Of a stretch of 11,260 bases of DNA, positions 1 through 6,999 are shown piece by piece. Below the pieces are notes generated by a model. That model saw only the letters and a list, made by a program, of their open reading frames with translations. It was not told the origin of the DNA and did no database searches. This stretch comes from CAYFUF01 sp964346245 (GTDB lineage: Bacteria; Bacillota; Clostridia; Tissierellales; Peptoniphilaceae). Location: contig CAYFUF010000038.1 in the NCBI GenBank assembly GCA_964346245.1, forward strand, positions 1-11,260, read 5' to 3'. The translations under genes and the position numbers were made by a program. How positions within the stretch are numbered: the stretch's first letter is position 1; the number at the start of each line of letters is the position of its first letter.

Positions 1-86
1 TAGTATAAATTCAAAAAAATCTTAAGCTCTACCTTTTAATTCGAAACCTACACTTTTTGGGGTCCATGTCAGGTATTCTGGATTTT

Positions 87-142
87 GAAAACGCAACCCG
101 TAAAAAATCTCGGAATCTCAATTCCTTACGGATTGCGTTTTC
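87..142. repeat. Imperfect inverted repeat downstream of the MBL-fold gene
   Basis: Arms of 17 bp at 87-103 (GAAAACGCAACCCGTAA) and 126-142 pair with one G-U. An inner stem GGAAT/ATTCC (112-116 and 121-125) closes on a 4-nt loop, leaving an 8-nt bulge at 104-111. The nonamer CGCAACCCG (92-100) has a second exact complement at 142-150, so two alternative stems are possible. No uridine run follows on either strand, so a standard intrinsic terminator is not supported. It could be a dispersed palindromic repeat or an mRNA 3'-end structure. The rest of 1-207 shows no gene I can support. Confidence 0.5.
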
Positions 143-207
143 GGGTTGCGGCTGCAGCTTTGAATTGTTGGTGCTTTTTGGAACGGAGGCAATACCCCAA
201 CCCCCTC

Positions 208-1203
208 CTAAACCAGAGAGTAAACCAGAACACTGTCCTGGAGCTGGCGCTGGCAGCGGCCTAGGTGGAGGAGGTATTCGAGGTGGCTGTGGGCCTCGCC
301 TGTGGCGAACCACTTTTGGCTTTCGGGGAAGTCGTCCCAGCTTTTGGCGGAGATGTCCCAGGAGAGGTTCTTGGTGACCTCGCGGACAGTGGAGGGGCCC
401 TTTTCTTTGAGGCAGGTTAGGGTTTCGTGGAGGCGGTCGTCGTGGTGTGAAAGGAGCTCATCGATGCGGGCACGGTGGTCTTGGACGAGGAAGCGGTGTG
501 CGCTGAAGAGGTGGTCGACCTCTTTGGAGCGCACCTTTTTTAGGTTGTTGAAGTAGGCGTCGAGGGCGTCGAAGTCGGCGGTCCAGTAGGTGATGTTGGG
601 GGTAATTTTGCCCAGGATGTGGTCACCGCAGAAGAGGATCTTGTGGTTCTTTTCATAGAGGCCGATCATGCCGGGGGTATGGCCCTTTAGGTCGACGACG
701 GTGAAGGTGTAATCACCGATGGGAAGGCTGTCGCCAATCTCAAGGGGTTTGAAGTTGAGGGTGGTCTGGGGGCGGAAGCGGAAGCCGGGATGATTTTCCA
801 GTTTGAGTTGGTCTTCCTTGAGCCCTTGGAGGTAGGAATTTTCAACGACACCCTGCCAGTAGGGGGAGTCGGGAAGGACCATGTCGTTGACACTCTTCCC
901 ATCGGTGGGACTCATGTAGACTGTTGCTCCCCTTTCCTCGAACCAGGAGGCAAGGCCCGTGTGGTCGGCGTGGAGGTGGGTAAGGACCAGGTGGAGCTTG
1001 GTGATGTCGATCTGGTGGTAGTCGAGGATTTCCTGGACGCGGGCAATGGATTCCGGCGTGTTGAAGCAGGTATCGATCATGAGGGTGTGACCCTTGGACT
1101 TCACCACGTAGTTGTTAATCGTCTTCAGGGGGTTGTTGGGCAGGAGGATGTCGTTGAGGAAAATGCCATCATACACTTCTTGAATGCGTTTGTTGTCAGT
1201 CAT
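208..1203 (-). CDS. Metallo-beta-lactamase-fold hydrolase (MBL superfamily)
   Basis: The 331-residue protein is a complete MBL-fold metallohydrolase, cytoplasmic, with no signal peptide. The zinc-site signature H-x-H-x-D-H is at residues 76-81 (HLHADH). The remaining ligands are placed at H175 (GHTPGM), D194 (CGDH) and H236 (SAHR), so both metal sites look intact. After the fold, roughly residues 245-331 form a helical tail like the C-terminal helical/winged region of the COG0491 group. The substrate cannot be deduced: hydroxyacylglutathione, lactone and other thioester or ester substrates are all used by relatives. The ATG at 1203 is preceded by a modest AGAAAGAAG ribosome site. The gene is separated from the upstream symporter by about 135 bp with a hairpin, so it is probably its own transcription unit. 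Confidence 0.85.
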   Translation of the reverse strand: MTDNKRIQEVYDGIFLNDILLPNNPLKTINNYVVKSKGHTLMIDTCFNTPESIARVQEILDYHQIDITKLHLVLTHLHADHTGLASWFEERGATVYMSPTDGKSVNDMVLPDSPYWQGVVENSYLQGLKEDQLKLENHPGFRFRPQTTLNFKPLEIGDSLPIGDYTFTVVDLKGHTPGMIGLYEKNHKILFCGDHILGKITPNITYWTADFDALDAYFNNLKKVRSKEVDHLFSAHRFLVQDHRARIDELLSHHDDRLHETLTCLKEKGPSTVREVTKNLSWDISAKSWDDFPESQKWFATGEAHSHLEYLLHLGRCQRQLQDSVLVYSLV

Positions 1204-1270
1204 TGAATCTTCTTTCTAGGCTTTGGCAATGTCCATGCACAATGAACAAGGCATCTTGTGTTAAATACAG

Positions 1271-1308
1271 AAGGCACTGCTAACAATCTTCATCGCTGGC
1301 AATGCCTT
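1271..1308. terminator. Hairpin between symporter and MBL-fold genes
   Basis: AAGGCACTGC (1271-1280) pairs with GCAATGCCTT (1299-1308) with one mismatch or G-U, around an 18-nt loop. It sits just past the symporter stop, where a terminator is expected. The five-base T run is on the plus side, so in the direction of the minus-strand genes the U-tract is poor. It may act as a 3'-end stabiliser or a weak terminator for the symporter operon. The remaining sequence of 1204-1339 shows no convincing promoter. Confidence 0.35.
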
Positions 1309-1339
1309 TTTGCGTTCTCGTTTCAGATAAATGGGTTTA

Positions 1340-2671
1340 CTAATACTCTTCGCTGCTGGTGTAGTCCTTGTTGCTAAGGTATTGGTCCCTGTCGAAGAGG
1401 TCAGCGTGCTTGGCGTTGATTAGGGTAACGACGGAGTCGCCCAAGACATTGATCGCGGTACGGGACATGTCTAGGATACGGTCAACACCCATGATGACGG
1501 CGATGCCTTCGACCGGCAGGCCGACGGAGTTTAGGACCATGGACAGGGTGACCAAGCCGACACCTGGCACCGCGGCTGTACCGACAGAAGCAAGGGTTGC
1601 GGTTAGGACGACGGTGGCAAAGTCGCCCATGCCGAGGGGAATACCATAGGCTTGGGCAATGAAGACAGCTGCCGTTCCTTGCATGATAGCGGTTCCATCC
1701 ATATTGATGGTTGCCCCCAAGGGGATGGTGAAGGATGATACCTTGCGGGAGACGCCCAAGTTATCCAAACAGCTTAGGGTAATGGGAATTGTCGCCCCAG
1801 AAGAGCCAGTGGAAAAGGCGAAGGTGGAGGCAGGTAGCATCTTTTTGAAGAAGGGAATGGGGTTTAGCCGGGTTAGGATCAGCAGTAGCGGCAGGTAGAC
1901 AAGGAGGACTTGTAGGACCAAGCCGCCCATGACAGAGCCCATGTATTTGAGCATGGAACCCACGGTATCCAGACCCAGGTCCGCGAAGGTTCTAGCAATG
2001 AGGCACAAGACGCCGTAGGGAGACAGCTTCATGACGATGGAGGTCATGCCCATCATCAGGTCGTTGCCTTCTTCCAGCAGGCGGCCGATGGTGTTTGCCT
2101 TTTCGCCAAGGCGGCCCGTAATAATGCCCACCAGGATGGCAAAGATAATGATCTGCAGCATGTTGCCGTTGGCCATAGCCGCAATCGGATTCGTTGGAAT
2201 CATATCCAAGAGGTTGTCCACGGCGGACATGCCCGTGTCGGTGGCAATGTCCTGACTGGCGGCCCCGCTGGCAACCAGGTTCATGCCCTCGCCCGGGTCA
2301 ATCAAGTTGGCAAGGGAAAGGGCAATGACGATAGCCATAGCCGTCGTAAACAAAAACATCAGAACCGTCTTGAGGCCGATTTTGCCTAGGCTGGCGGTGT
2401 CGCCCATGCTCATTGCCCCCGTCGATAGGGAGAAGAAGACAAGGGGAACGACCAGCATTTGCAAAGCCCGCAAGAAGGCTTGACCAACAAAGTAGAGGAC
2501 GCCGTTGATGATGATGTCATCACGGATAGGACCTCTCGGAACAAAGTAGTAGAGGATGAGGCCCAGGACCGCACCCACCGCAAGACCGATAAAAATCTTG
2601 GTGGTCAGGCTGACCCTTTTTTCCTTGGGTTCCTTGGGTAGATTGAGGTTGTTCGCTTTGTTATCTGGCAT
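1340..2671 (-). CDS. Dicarboxylate/amino acid:cation symporter (DAACS family)
   Basis: A 443-residue polytopic membrane protein of the glutamate/aspartate:cation symporter family (GltP/DctA/SstT type). It couples uptake of an acidic substrate to Na+ or H+. Hairpin 1 signature STGSSGATIP is near residues 287-296 and the unwound TM7 motif NMDGT at 323-327. TM8 has the substrate- and ion-binding string LDMSRTAINVLGD. Its D401, R404, T405, N408 and D412 align with D394, R397, T398, N401 and D405 of archaeal GltPh. The TM8 arginine favours aspartate, glutamate or C4-dicarboxylates over neutral amino acids. I chose the ATG at 2671 because GGAGG lies 5 nt upstream. An upstream in-frame ATG at 2716 would add 15 charged residues, lies deep inside the preceding gene and has no such site. 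The start overlaps the end of the RmlD-like gene by 11 bp, so the two are probably translationally coupled. Exact substrate unknown. Confidence 0.9.
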   Translation of the reverse strand: MPDNKANNLNLPKEPKEKRVSLTTKIFIGLAVGAVLGLILYYFVPRGPIRDDIIINGVLYFVGQAFLRALQMLVVPLVFFSLSTGAMSMGDTASLGKIGLKTVLMFLFTTAMAIVIALSLANLIDPGEGMNLVASGAASQDIATDTGMSAVDNLLDMIPTNPIAAMANGNMLQIIIFAILVGIITGRLGEKANTIGRLLEEGNDLMMGMTSIVMKLSPYGVLCLIARTFADLGLDTVGSMLKYMGSVMGGLVLQVLLVYLPLLLILTRLNPIPFFKKMLPASTFAFSTGSSGATIPITLSCLDNLGVSRKVSSFTIPLGATINMDGTAIMQGTAAVFIAQAYGIPLGMGDFATVVLTATLASVGTAAVPGVGLVTLSMVLNSVGLPVEGIAVIMGVDRILDMSRTAINVLGDSVVTLINAKHADLFDRDQYLSNKDYTSSEEY

Positions 2672-3530
2672 CCTTACCTCCGATCTTTCTCGCTTGAAGG
2701 TAGTAGTCAAGGTCATCCTGCCAGCTCATCATGGGCTCCTGGTTGGTCAGGCGCAGCATCATATTATCCAGGACTTGGTACTTGGGCCGCAGGGCGAAGA
2801 ATTGCTCATTGCCCGTAGGCTCCACAAACTCAGCCTCAAGGTCCAGCTTATCGAAAAGGTAGCTGACGAATTCCTGGTGGCTGCAGACCCCTTCCGAAGA
2901 GAGGTGGAAAGTGCCATACTCGTGCTTGCCAATCAAATCCTCAATCTTCTCCGCGAGGGCCATATTCGAGGTCGGCGACCCAATCAATTCCTTGCTAGTT
3001 GCCACCTTGCCGGCCTTGGCTTCTTCGATCATGCCGTTGATTGCCTTCTTCCCATAGATCCAAGAGGAGCGGACAATCGTATAGCGCTCAGAGAAGGCCC
3101 GCAAAAAGTTCTCGCCAGCCAGCTTGGACCGGCCGTAGACGGTCTTGGGATGGGGGTCGTCAAACTCGTGGTAAGGTTCCCCCTTCTCTCCAGAGAAGAC
3201 GAAGTCGGTGGAGACGAAGAAGAGGTGGGCGCCAATGTTGTTGGCTGCTATGGCTAAATTTCTTGCGCCAACGGCATGGACCTGGTAGGCCTCCTCATAG
3301 TTCTTTTCGCACCACAACCTGTTACGCAGGGCCGCGCAATGGATGATGTAGTCTGGGCGATTTCTTTCCGCAAAGCGGTAGACCAGCTTGGGGTTGCGGA
3401 TGTCGATATCGTTCTTGTCGGTGGTAATCACATGATAATTCAGCTTGTTGGTCAACACTTGCGTAAGGGCAGTACCGAGCCGTCCGGTACTTCCAACCAA
3501 CCACACTCTATCGATGGTTTCTCTGTGCAT
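2661..3530 (-). CDS. RmlD-like SDR: sugar-nucleotide-binding reductase
   Basis: Extended short-chain dehydrogenase/reductase of the RmlD (dTDP-4-dehydrorhamnose reductase) group, 289 residues. Near the N-terminus the Rossmann nucleotide-binding motif is GSTGRLG. The active site shows STD (about 107-109) and the YGRSK catalytic Y-x-x-x-K (about 132-136). Length is normal for the family. Two ATGs are adjacent. AAGGAGG leaves only 2 nt before the first (3533) but 5 nt before the second (3530), so I chose the second. No rmlA, rmlB or rmlC lies nearby, and its partner here is a transporter, so rhamnose synthesis is not supported by context. It may act on another nucleotide sugar or be a methionine-adenosyltransferase-beta-like member of the same family. 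Confidence 0.8.
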   Translation of the reverse strand: MHRETIDRVWLVGSTGRLGTALTQVLTNKLNYHVITTDKNDIDIRNPKLVYRFAERNRPDYIIHCAALRNRLWCEKNYEEAYQVHAVGARNLAIAANNIGAHLFFVSTDFVFSGEKGEPYHEFDDPHPKTVYGRSKLAGENFLRAFSERYTIVRSSWIYGKKAINGMIEEAKAGKVATSKELIGSPTSNMALAEKIEDLIGKHEYGTFHLSSEGVCSHQEFVSYLFDKLDLEAEFVEPTGNEQFFALRPKYQVLDNMMLRLTNQEPMMSWQDDLDYYLQARKIGGKDAR

Positions 3531-3552
3531 CATAACCTCCTTAGTTAGTGGG

Positions 3553-3570
3553 TCTACACGGTTGTGTAGA
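3553..3570. promoter_or_regulatory. Perfect 7-bp dyad in the leader of the RmlD-like gene
   Basis: TCTACAC-GGTT-GTGTAGA is a perfect 18-bp palindrome with a 4-nt centre, about 20 bp upstream of the RmlD-like start. In RNA it would be a small tetraloop hairpin just ahead of the ribosome site. In DNA it could be an operator. I see no good -35/-10 pair next to it. The TGATAA tandem stop of the ferredoxin gene and an A+T-rich stretch lie on its other side. Confidence 0.35.
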
Positions 3571-3620
3571 GTAGAAATGAACCTGAAACAAATGAAAAAA
3601 TAATAACTAATACTATCTTA

Positions 3621-4499
3621 TCATAGGATTTGGGCATTTTCCTGTTCTTCTTTGCGGCCAAGCTCAAAGCCTGAGGAGATGGCAGCTGTGGGGCAGACGT
3701 GCTTGCACTTGCTGCAGCGGATGCATTCTCGGTGGTTGATGTCCTGGCGGACGGGCACAGCCATTGGGCAGACTTTCTCGCACTTGCCACAGTCGATACA
3801 GGCCTTCTTATCCAGCCTCATCTGGTAGAGAGCAACTTTGTTGAAGAGGGAGTAGATAGCGCCAAGAGGGCAGAAGTAGCGGCAGAAGAAGCGGGGAATC
3901 AGTATTGAACCGAGGACGGTTAAGACAAGCAGGAAGAGCTTCCAGTTGAAGAGCAGGCCTGCCGCTTCCCGGAGGGCAGGGACCAAGAGCAGCTGGGGAA
4001 GACCAGCCTGGGCGGTGCCTGCGGGGCAGACGTACTTGCAAAAATAGGGAACGGCAGCGCCGTAGTCGGTGAGTAGGAAGAGGGGCAAGATGATGACCAT
4101 GATGCCTAAAATGAGGTATTTGATGAGGCGGGCGGGCTTGTCTATGGCCCTCTTTACCTTGATCTTGGGGCTGGGAATCTTATGTAAGAGGTCTTGGAAA
4201 AAGCCAAAAGGACAGAAAAAGCCGCAGATGAGCCTCGCCAAGAGGATGGAAAAGACCAAGATGAGCCCTATGGTGTAGAAGGCAATCTTGTAGGTGGTCT
4301 GTCCATTGGTGTTTTGCAGGCTGCCGATGGGGCAGGCCCCTATGGCAGAGGGGCAGGAGTAGCAGTTCAGGACGGGGACGCAAACGCCCTTGGTCTGTCC
4401 CGTATGTAAGCCTCCTGTTGCCATCTTTTTGATATCCGCATTGAAGGCGAAGGTGGATAGGGCTTGGATAGCCGGGCGGAAGAGTTTTCTTTTTTCCAT
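3621..4499 (-). CDS. NapH/YccM-like polytopic 4Fe-4S membrane ferredoxin
   Basis: The 292-residue membrane protein carries many cysteines in known iron-sulfur patterns. Near the N-terminus is a cluster CVPVLNCYSCPSAIGACP (40-57). Three CxxxCP repeats lie at the membrane borders: CGFFCP (92-97), CKYVCP (154-159) and CRYFCP (206-211). Two classical CxxCxxCxxxCP ferredoxin motifs follow at 234-245 and 259-270. Hydrophobic segments lie near 70-92, 127-147 and 188-204. Relatives (NapH, MauN, RdxA/CcoG types) pass electrons across or along the membrane. Here it is the last gene of an operon behind a TlpA-like lipoprotein and a CXXC peptide, which suggests it feeds electrons to extracytoplasmic thiols. 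The electron donor is unknown. It starts 3 nt after the peptide's stop with a poor ribosome site of its own, indicating coupling. It ends with tandem TGA TAA stops. Confidence 0.85.
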   Translation of the reverse strand: MEKRKLFRPAIQALSTFAFNADIKKMATGGLHTGQTKGVCVPVLNCYSCPSAIGACPIGSLQNTNGQTTYKIAFYTIGLILVFSILLARLICGFFCPFGFFQDLLHKIPSPKIKVKRAIDKPARLIKYLILGIMVIILPLFLLTDYGAAVPYFCKYVCPAGTAQAGLPQLLLVPALREAAGLLFNWKLFLLVLTVLGSILIPRFFCRYFCPLGAIYSLFNKVALYQMRLDKKACIDCGKCEKVCPMAVPVRQDINHRECIRCSKCKHVCPTAAISSGFELGRKEEQENAQIL

Positions 4500-4502
4500 A
4501 GG

Positions 4503-4682
4503 CTACCCGATTCCTATACATTCCAGGCAGACCCGGATTGCTTTTTGTAGGACCTGCTGAAATTCGCCTTGGGCAATGCCAATGAAGATAAAAACAAGGG
4601 CTAAGGCGCCAAGCACTAATCTTACCTGCCGCCTTGAACCTCTTTGTTGGTCATGCTTATGATTGGGATTGACTGGTTTCAT
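4503..4682 (-). CDS. Small CD1871A-type CXXC-motif membrane peptide
   Basis: A 59-residue ORF fits exactly between the thioredoxin-fold lipoprotein gene and the membrane ferredoxin gene. It begins MKPVNPNHKHDQQRGSRR, a basic cytoplasmic stretch. One hydrophobic segment follows (about residues 21-38), then a short amphipathic helix ending VCLECIGIG, with the CLEC pair at 52-55. The one-TM layout and the C-terminal C-x-E-C-I-G-I-G ending match what I recall of the CD1871A family of CXXC peptides found beside 4Fe-4S proteins in Firmicutes. The cysteine pair would lie outside, close to the membrane, where it could relay a dithiol between its two neighbours. The ATG at 4682 has an AGG-type site 8 nt upstream. 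Biochemical function of the family is not known to me. Confidence 0.8.
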   Translation of the reverse strand: MKPVNPNHKHDQQRGSRRQVRLVLGALALVFIFIGIAQGEFQQVLQKAIRVCLECIGIG

Positions 4683-4711
4683 GAGATCAACCTATCTGTT
4701 TTTACGGGGCC

Positions 4712-5413
4712 TTAAATGGTATCTTTGCCCATTGCCTTCAACACGATGTTAATGATTTCCATGTATGACAATTCCACATCCGCTGGTACACCGACCAGCT
4801 GGTCGCCTAGGGCGTTTCCTTCCTCATCGAAGAGCAGGGTGGTTGGGGTGTACATGACCTGGGCAATCACCGCGGACATGTCACCGCTGGTCTCGACTAG
4901 GGTTAGGCCTTCAAAGTTAGCATCCGCAAGGATTTCCCTTGTCCGGTCTTCATTTTGCTTGCCGTCGATGCACATGGTCAACAGTTGAACATTTTCTGGT
5001 AGCTTTTTCTCCAATTTGGCTAAATCAGGCATCTCCTCGATGCAAGCACCACAAGAGGTCATCCAGACGTTTACCAGGGTAAGGTCCTTGCCCTCTAACA
5101 GCTCGGGCCCGATGCTTTCGCCATCAAGGGTGGTTACGCTGAAGTCACTGAGCGAAGGCAGGTTGGGGTTAAGCAGGTCTTCAAGAGCTAGCTCAGCTGG
5201 CTCGCCCTCGCTGCTGCCCTCGTCCGTGCCCTCAGCACTTTGGCTGGATTCCGCTAGGGAAGATTCTTCGAGCGAAGACTCCTCAAGAGAAGATTCCACA
5301 GCGGTTGATTCTTCCAAGGAGCTTTCGCTAACGTTGCCTCCCTCATCCTTGGAACAGGCGGTTAAGATGAGGAGACTGGATAGACCGAATATGAGCAATG
5401 ATTTGAATTTCAT
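4712..5413 (-). CDS. TlpA-like thioredoxin-fold lipoprotein
   Basis: A 233-residue lipoprotein. The signal peptide MKFKSLLIFGLSSLLILTAC ends in lipobox LTAC with C20 as the lipidated cysteine. A low-complexity Ser/Glu linker (about 28-70, repeats of ESSLEESS) follows and probably spans the cell wall. The thioredoxin/TlpA domain (about 85-230) has the redox motif C121-G-A-C124 in VNVWMTSCGACIEEMP and the cis-proline in YTPTTLLF (P190). It would act outside the membrane as a thiol-disulfide oxidoreductase, probably reductive in this gene context. Start at 5413 follows GGAGG with 6-nt spacing. A TACAAT -10-like hexamer (5449-5454) lies upstream with no clear -35. It is the first gene of the operon; the CXXC peptide starts 29 nt after its stop. 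The client is unknown; methionine-sulfoxide reductase or cytochrome maturation are possible roles for relatives. Confidence 0.85.
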   Translation of the reverse strand: MKFKSLLIFGLSSLLILTACSKDEGGNVSESSLEESTAVESSLEESSLEESSLAESSQSAEGTDEGSSEGEPAELALEDLLNPNLPSLSDFSVTTLDGESIGPELLEGKDLTLVNVWMTSCGACIEEMPDLAKLEKKLPENVQLLTMCIDGKQNEDRTREILADANFEGLTLVETSGDMSAVIAQVMYTPTTLLFDEEGNALGDQLVGVPADVELSYMEIINIVLKAMGKDTI

Positions 5414-5504
5414 TTATTTCCTCCGTTCATTTTTCTTTTCTTCCACCCATTGTAAAAGAAGGCGGCAAGAAAGAAAAGTAAGGACTGATTAAGTTTTTAG
5501 CTCT

Positions 5505-6311
5505 TTACACCATGACGGTGAAGATCAGGTAGTAGCTGACAACCACATAGAGAATCGAATAGAGGGTTCCGATCAGGTAGTATTCTGCGAAAGCCTTGCT
5601 CTTTTCGATGTGCTTGAAGCGGGCAATAGACTTGGCTGTGTAGACAAAGCCGATGGCCGCAATATTGTTGGTGTGAAGAAAGATGGCGGAGAGGACGCGT
5701 TCCATGTTTCCGATGATGGCCCCCGCGCCGGGGACGGTTTTGTCGAAGAAGTTCTCATCTACAGGGGTCTTTCGCCTCTCGGTCACCAGCTCCTTGTTGG
5801 GGGCATCGGGCAGCTGGAAGCGTTGGAAGAGGACCTTGAAAGTAACGTTGGCGGGCTTAGTGGTTAGGACGACAAGCAGCAGCCAATTGAGGACGTCTCT
5901 TGGAATTGGGTTCTTGTAGGCATTGGGAAATATCTTGATGTAAACATCGCAAATCAGAAAGATGGCCGTAATGTGGACCGATTGGTCCAGCAGGTAGAGA
6001 AAGCCCTTCATCTTCACACTCCTTCGACCAAATCCTCGCAGGAGGTAGTTTTTGCCTACATCAAGAAGGCCATGCACCGCCACCACAAACATCACTAAAA
6101 AGAGATAGGACAGGCGGAAGGCACCTACAATGAGAAAGATGGGCACCAGCATGACCACCAAGTGGATCAAGAGGTGGACAAAGAAGGCCCGCTTGCTGGG
6201 CTTAGTCTTCAAAGAAGCCTTGGCATCGGCTAGGGCTTGGCTCTGCAGCTGGTAGTCGCCAAGCAGGTGACAGACCAAAAGCAGGATAAAAAAGTCGCTG
6301 AAATTAAACAT
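5505..6311 (-). CDS. DUF3307 membrane protein paired with SatD
   Basis: A 268-residue multi-pass membrane protein. Family-like motifs include HLLGDYQLQ (15-23) at the first membrane segment, two histidines in HLLIH (46-50), and HGLLDVGK (80-87) in a later segment. Other hydrophobic stretches lie around 53-79, 110-127, 140-152 and 248-266. The conserved His/Asp residues inside membrane segments suggest a metal- or lipid-handling site, but no activity is established. A GGAGG site 6 nt upstream lies inside the end of satD, and the two genes overlap by 8 bp (ATGTTTAA), so they are coupled. DUF3307 proteins are commonly encoded next to SatD proteins. Function unknown. Confidence 0.75.
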   Translation of the reverse strand: MFNFSDFFILLLVCHLLGDYQLQSQALADAKASLKTKPSKRAFFVHLLIHLVVMLVPIFLIVGAFRLSYLFLVMFVVAVHGLLDVGKNYLLRGFGRRSVKMKGFLYLLDQSVHITAIFLICDVYIKIFPNAYKNPIPRDVLNWLLLVVLTTKPANVTFKVLFQRFQLPDAPNKELVTERRKTPVDENFFDKTVPGAGAIIGNMERVLSAIFLHTNNIAAIGFVYTAKSIARFKHIEKSKAFAEYYLIGTLYSILYVVVSYYLIFTVMV

Positions 6312-6972
6312 GTTGGGCCTCCACTAATTTGCCGAGCGTTGTCCTCACTTGCAGGTAGAGCTTGATGTTGCCGGAATTAAGCCGCTTGGTCAGGCTGGAT
6401 TCGGAGATGTTCATTGCCTGTGCGACCTCCTTTTGGAAGAAGTCGGGCTCATAGATACCGGCATCCAAGAGGGCGTGGAAGGTTTCCTTTTGCAGGGCGG
6501 TCCAGCCATGCTTGAAGGTCTCGCTGCAAGCGAAGAGGGTGTTCATAATATCGTTGGTCTCCTCGGATTGTCCAATGAAGTAGATGTGGCACTTGCCGTT
6601 CCAATTCTTGTCGTGGACATACTCGATTGCCTCCCGGGCCCGCCAATAGGCTTCTCCATCAGCTCCCAGGCTCAACTCCGGATTAATCCTTGTCGATATC
6701 GTCCCAGCCCCCAGCCCCAGGCGGAAGGCAAGGCCCAGCCGCCTCTCCAAGACATCCATCAAGAGGGGAATGTCCCTGTTTGGCTTCAGGAGACATTGAA
6801 ATTCATCGCCAATGGTCAAGGTAAGCTTAGACGCAAAGTAATCTTTGAACTCTCGGTTGATGCTGTCAAAAACCTCTTCCATCCTTTCCTGCATCTGCCT
6901 CCTGCTTGCTATCCGTTTGGAGCTAATCAGATCGCCAATGAGGGCAATATATATCTTATCTTTTTGGGCCAT
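6304..6972 (-). CDS. SatD-family protein (cyclase-like palm plus HTH)
   Basis: A 222-residue soluble protein of the SatD family, named from the streptococcal acid-tolerance (sat) locus. The N-terminal region begins IALIGDLISSK (D14). It then has TIGDEFQCLL (D56, E57) and RLGLGAGTIS (84-93). In order and spacing these three segments resemble the first metal-binding aspartate, the GD/GGDEF turn and the following strand of nucleotidyl-cyclase-type palm domains. The C-terminal part, about 175-210, looks like a helix-turn-helix (VAQAMNISESSLTKRLNSG). Start at 6972 has GGAGG with 5-nt spacing. It is the first gene of a two-gene unit with DUF3307. Three dyads lie immediately upstream, so autoregulation is plausible. 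The family call is good; the enzymatic reading is inference. Confidence 0.8.
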   Translation of the reverse strand: MAQKDKIYIALIGDLISSKRIASRRQMQERMEEVFDSINREFKDYFASKLTLTIGDEFQCLLKPNRDIPLLMDVLERRLGLAFRLGLGAGTISTRINPELSLGADGEAYWRAREAIEYVHDKNWNGKCHIYFIGQSEETNDIMNTLFACSETFKHGWTALQKETFHALLDAGIYEPDFFQKEVAQAMNISESSLTKRLNSGNIKLYLQVRTTLGKLVEAQHV

Positions 6973-6999
6973 GCCTTCCTCCTTCCCACTTCTATACTC

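Noticed and set aside
2672..2716. Longer N-terminus for the symporter (start at 2716)
   Set aside because: It would add 15 residues coded inside the preceding gene; the ATG at 2671 has GGAGG at proper spacing.
2556..3257. Plus-strand ORF of 233 codons
   Set aside because: It lies antisense to the symporter and RmlD-like genes, which have clear family motifs; no ribosome site or recognisable domain supports it.
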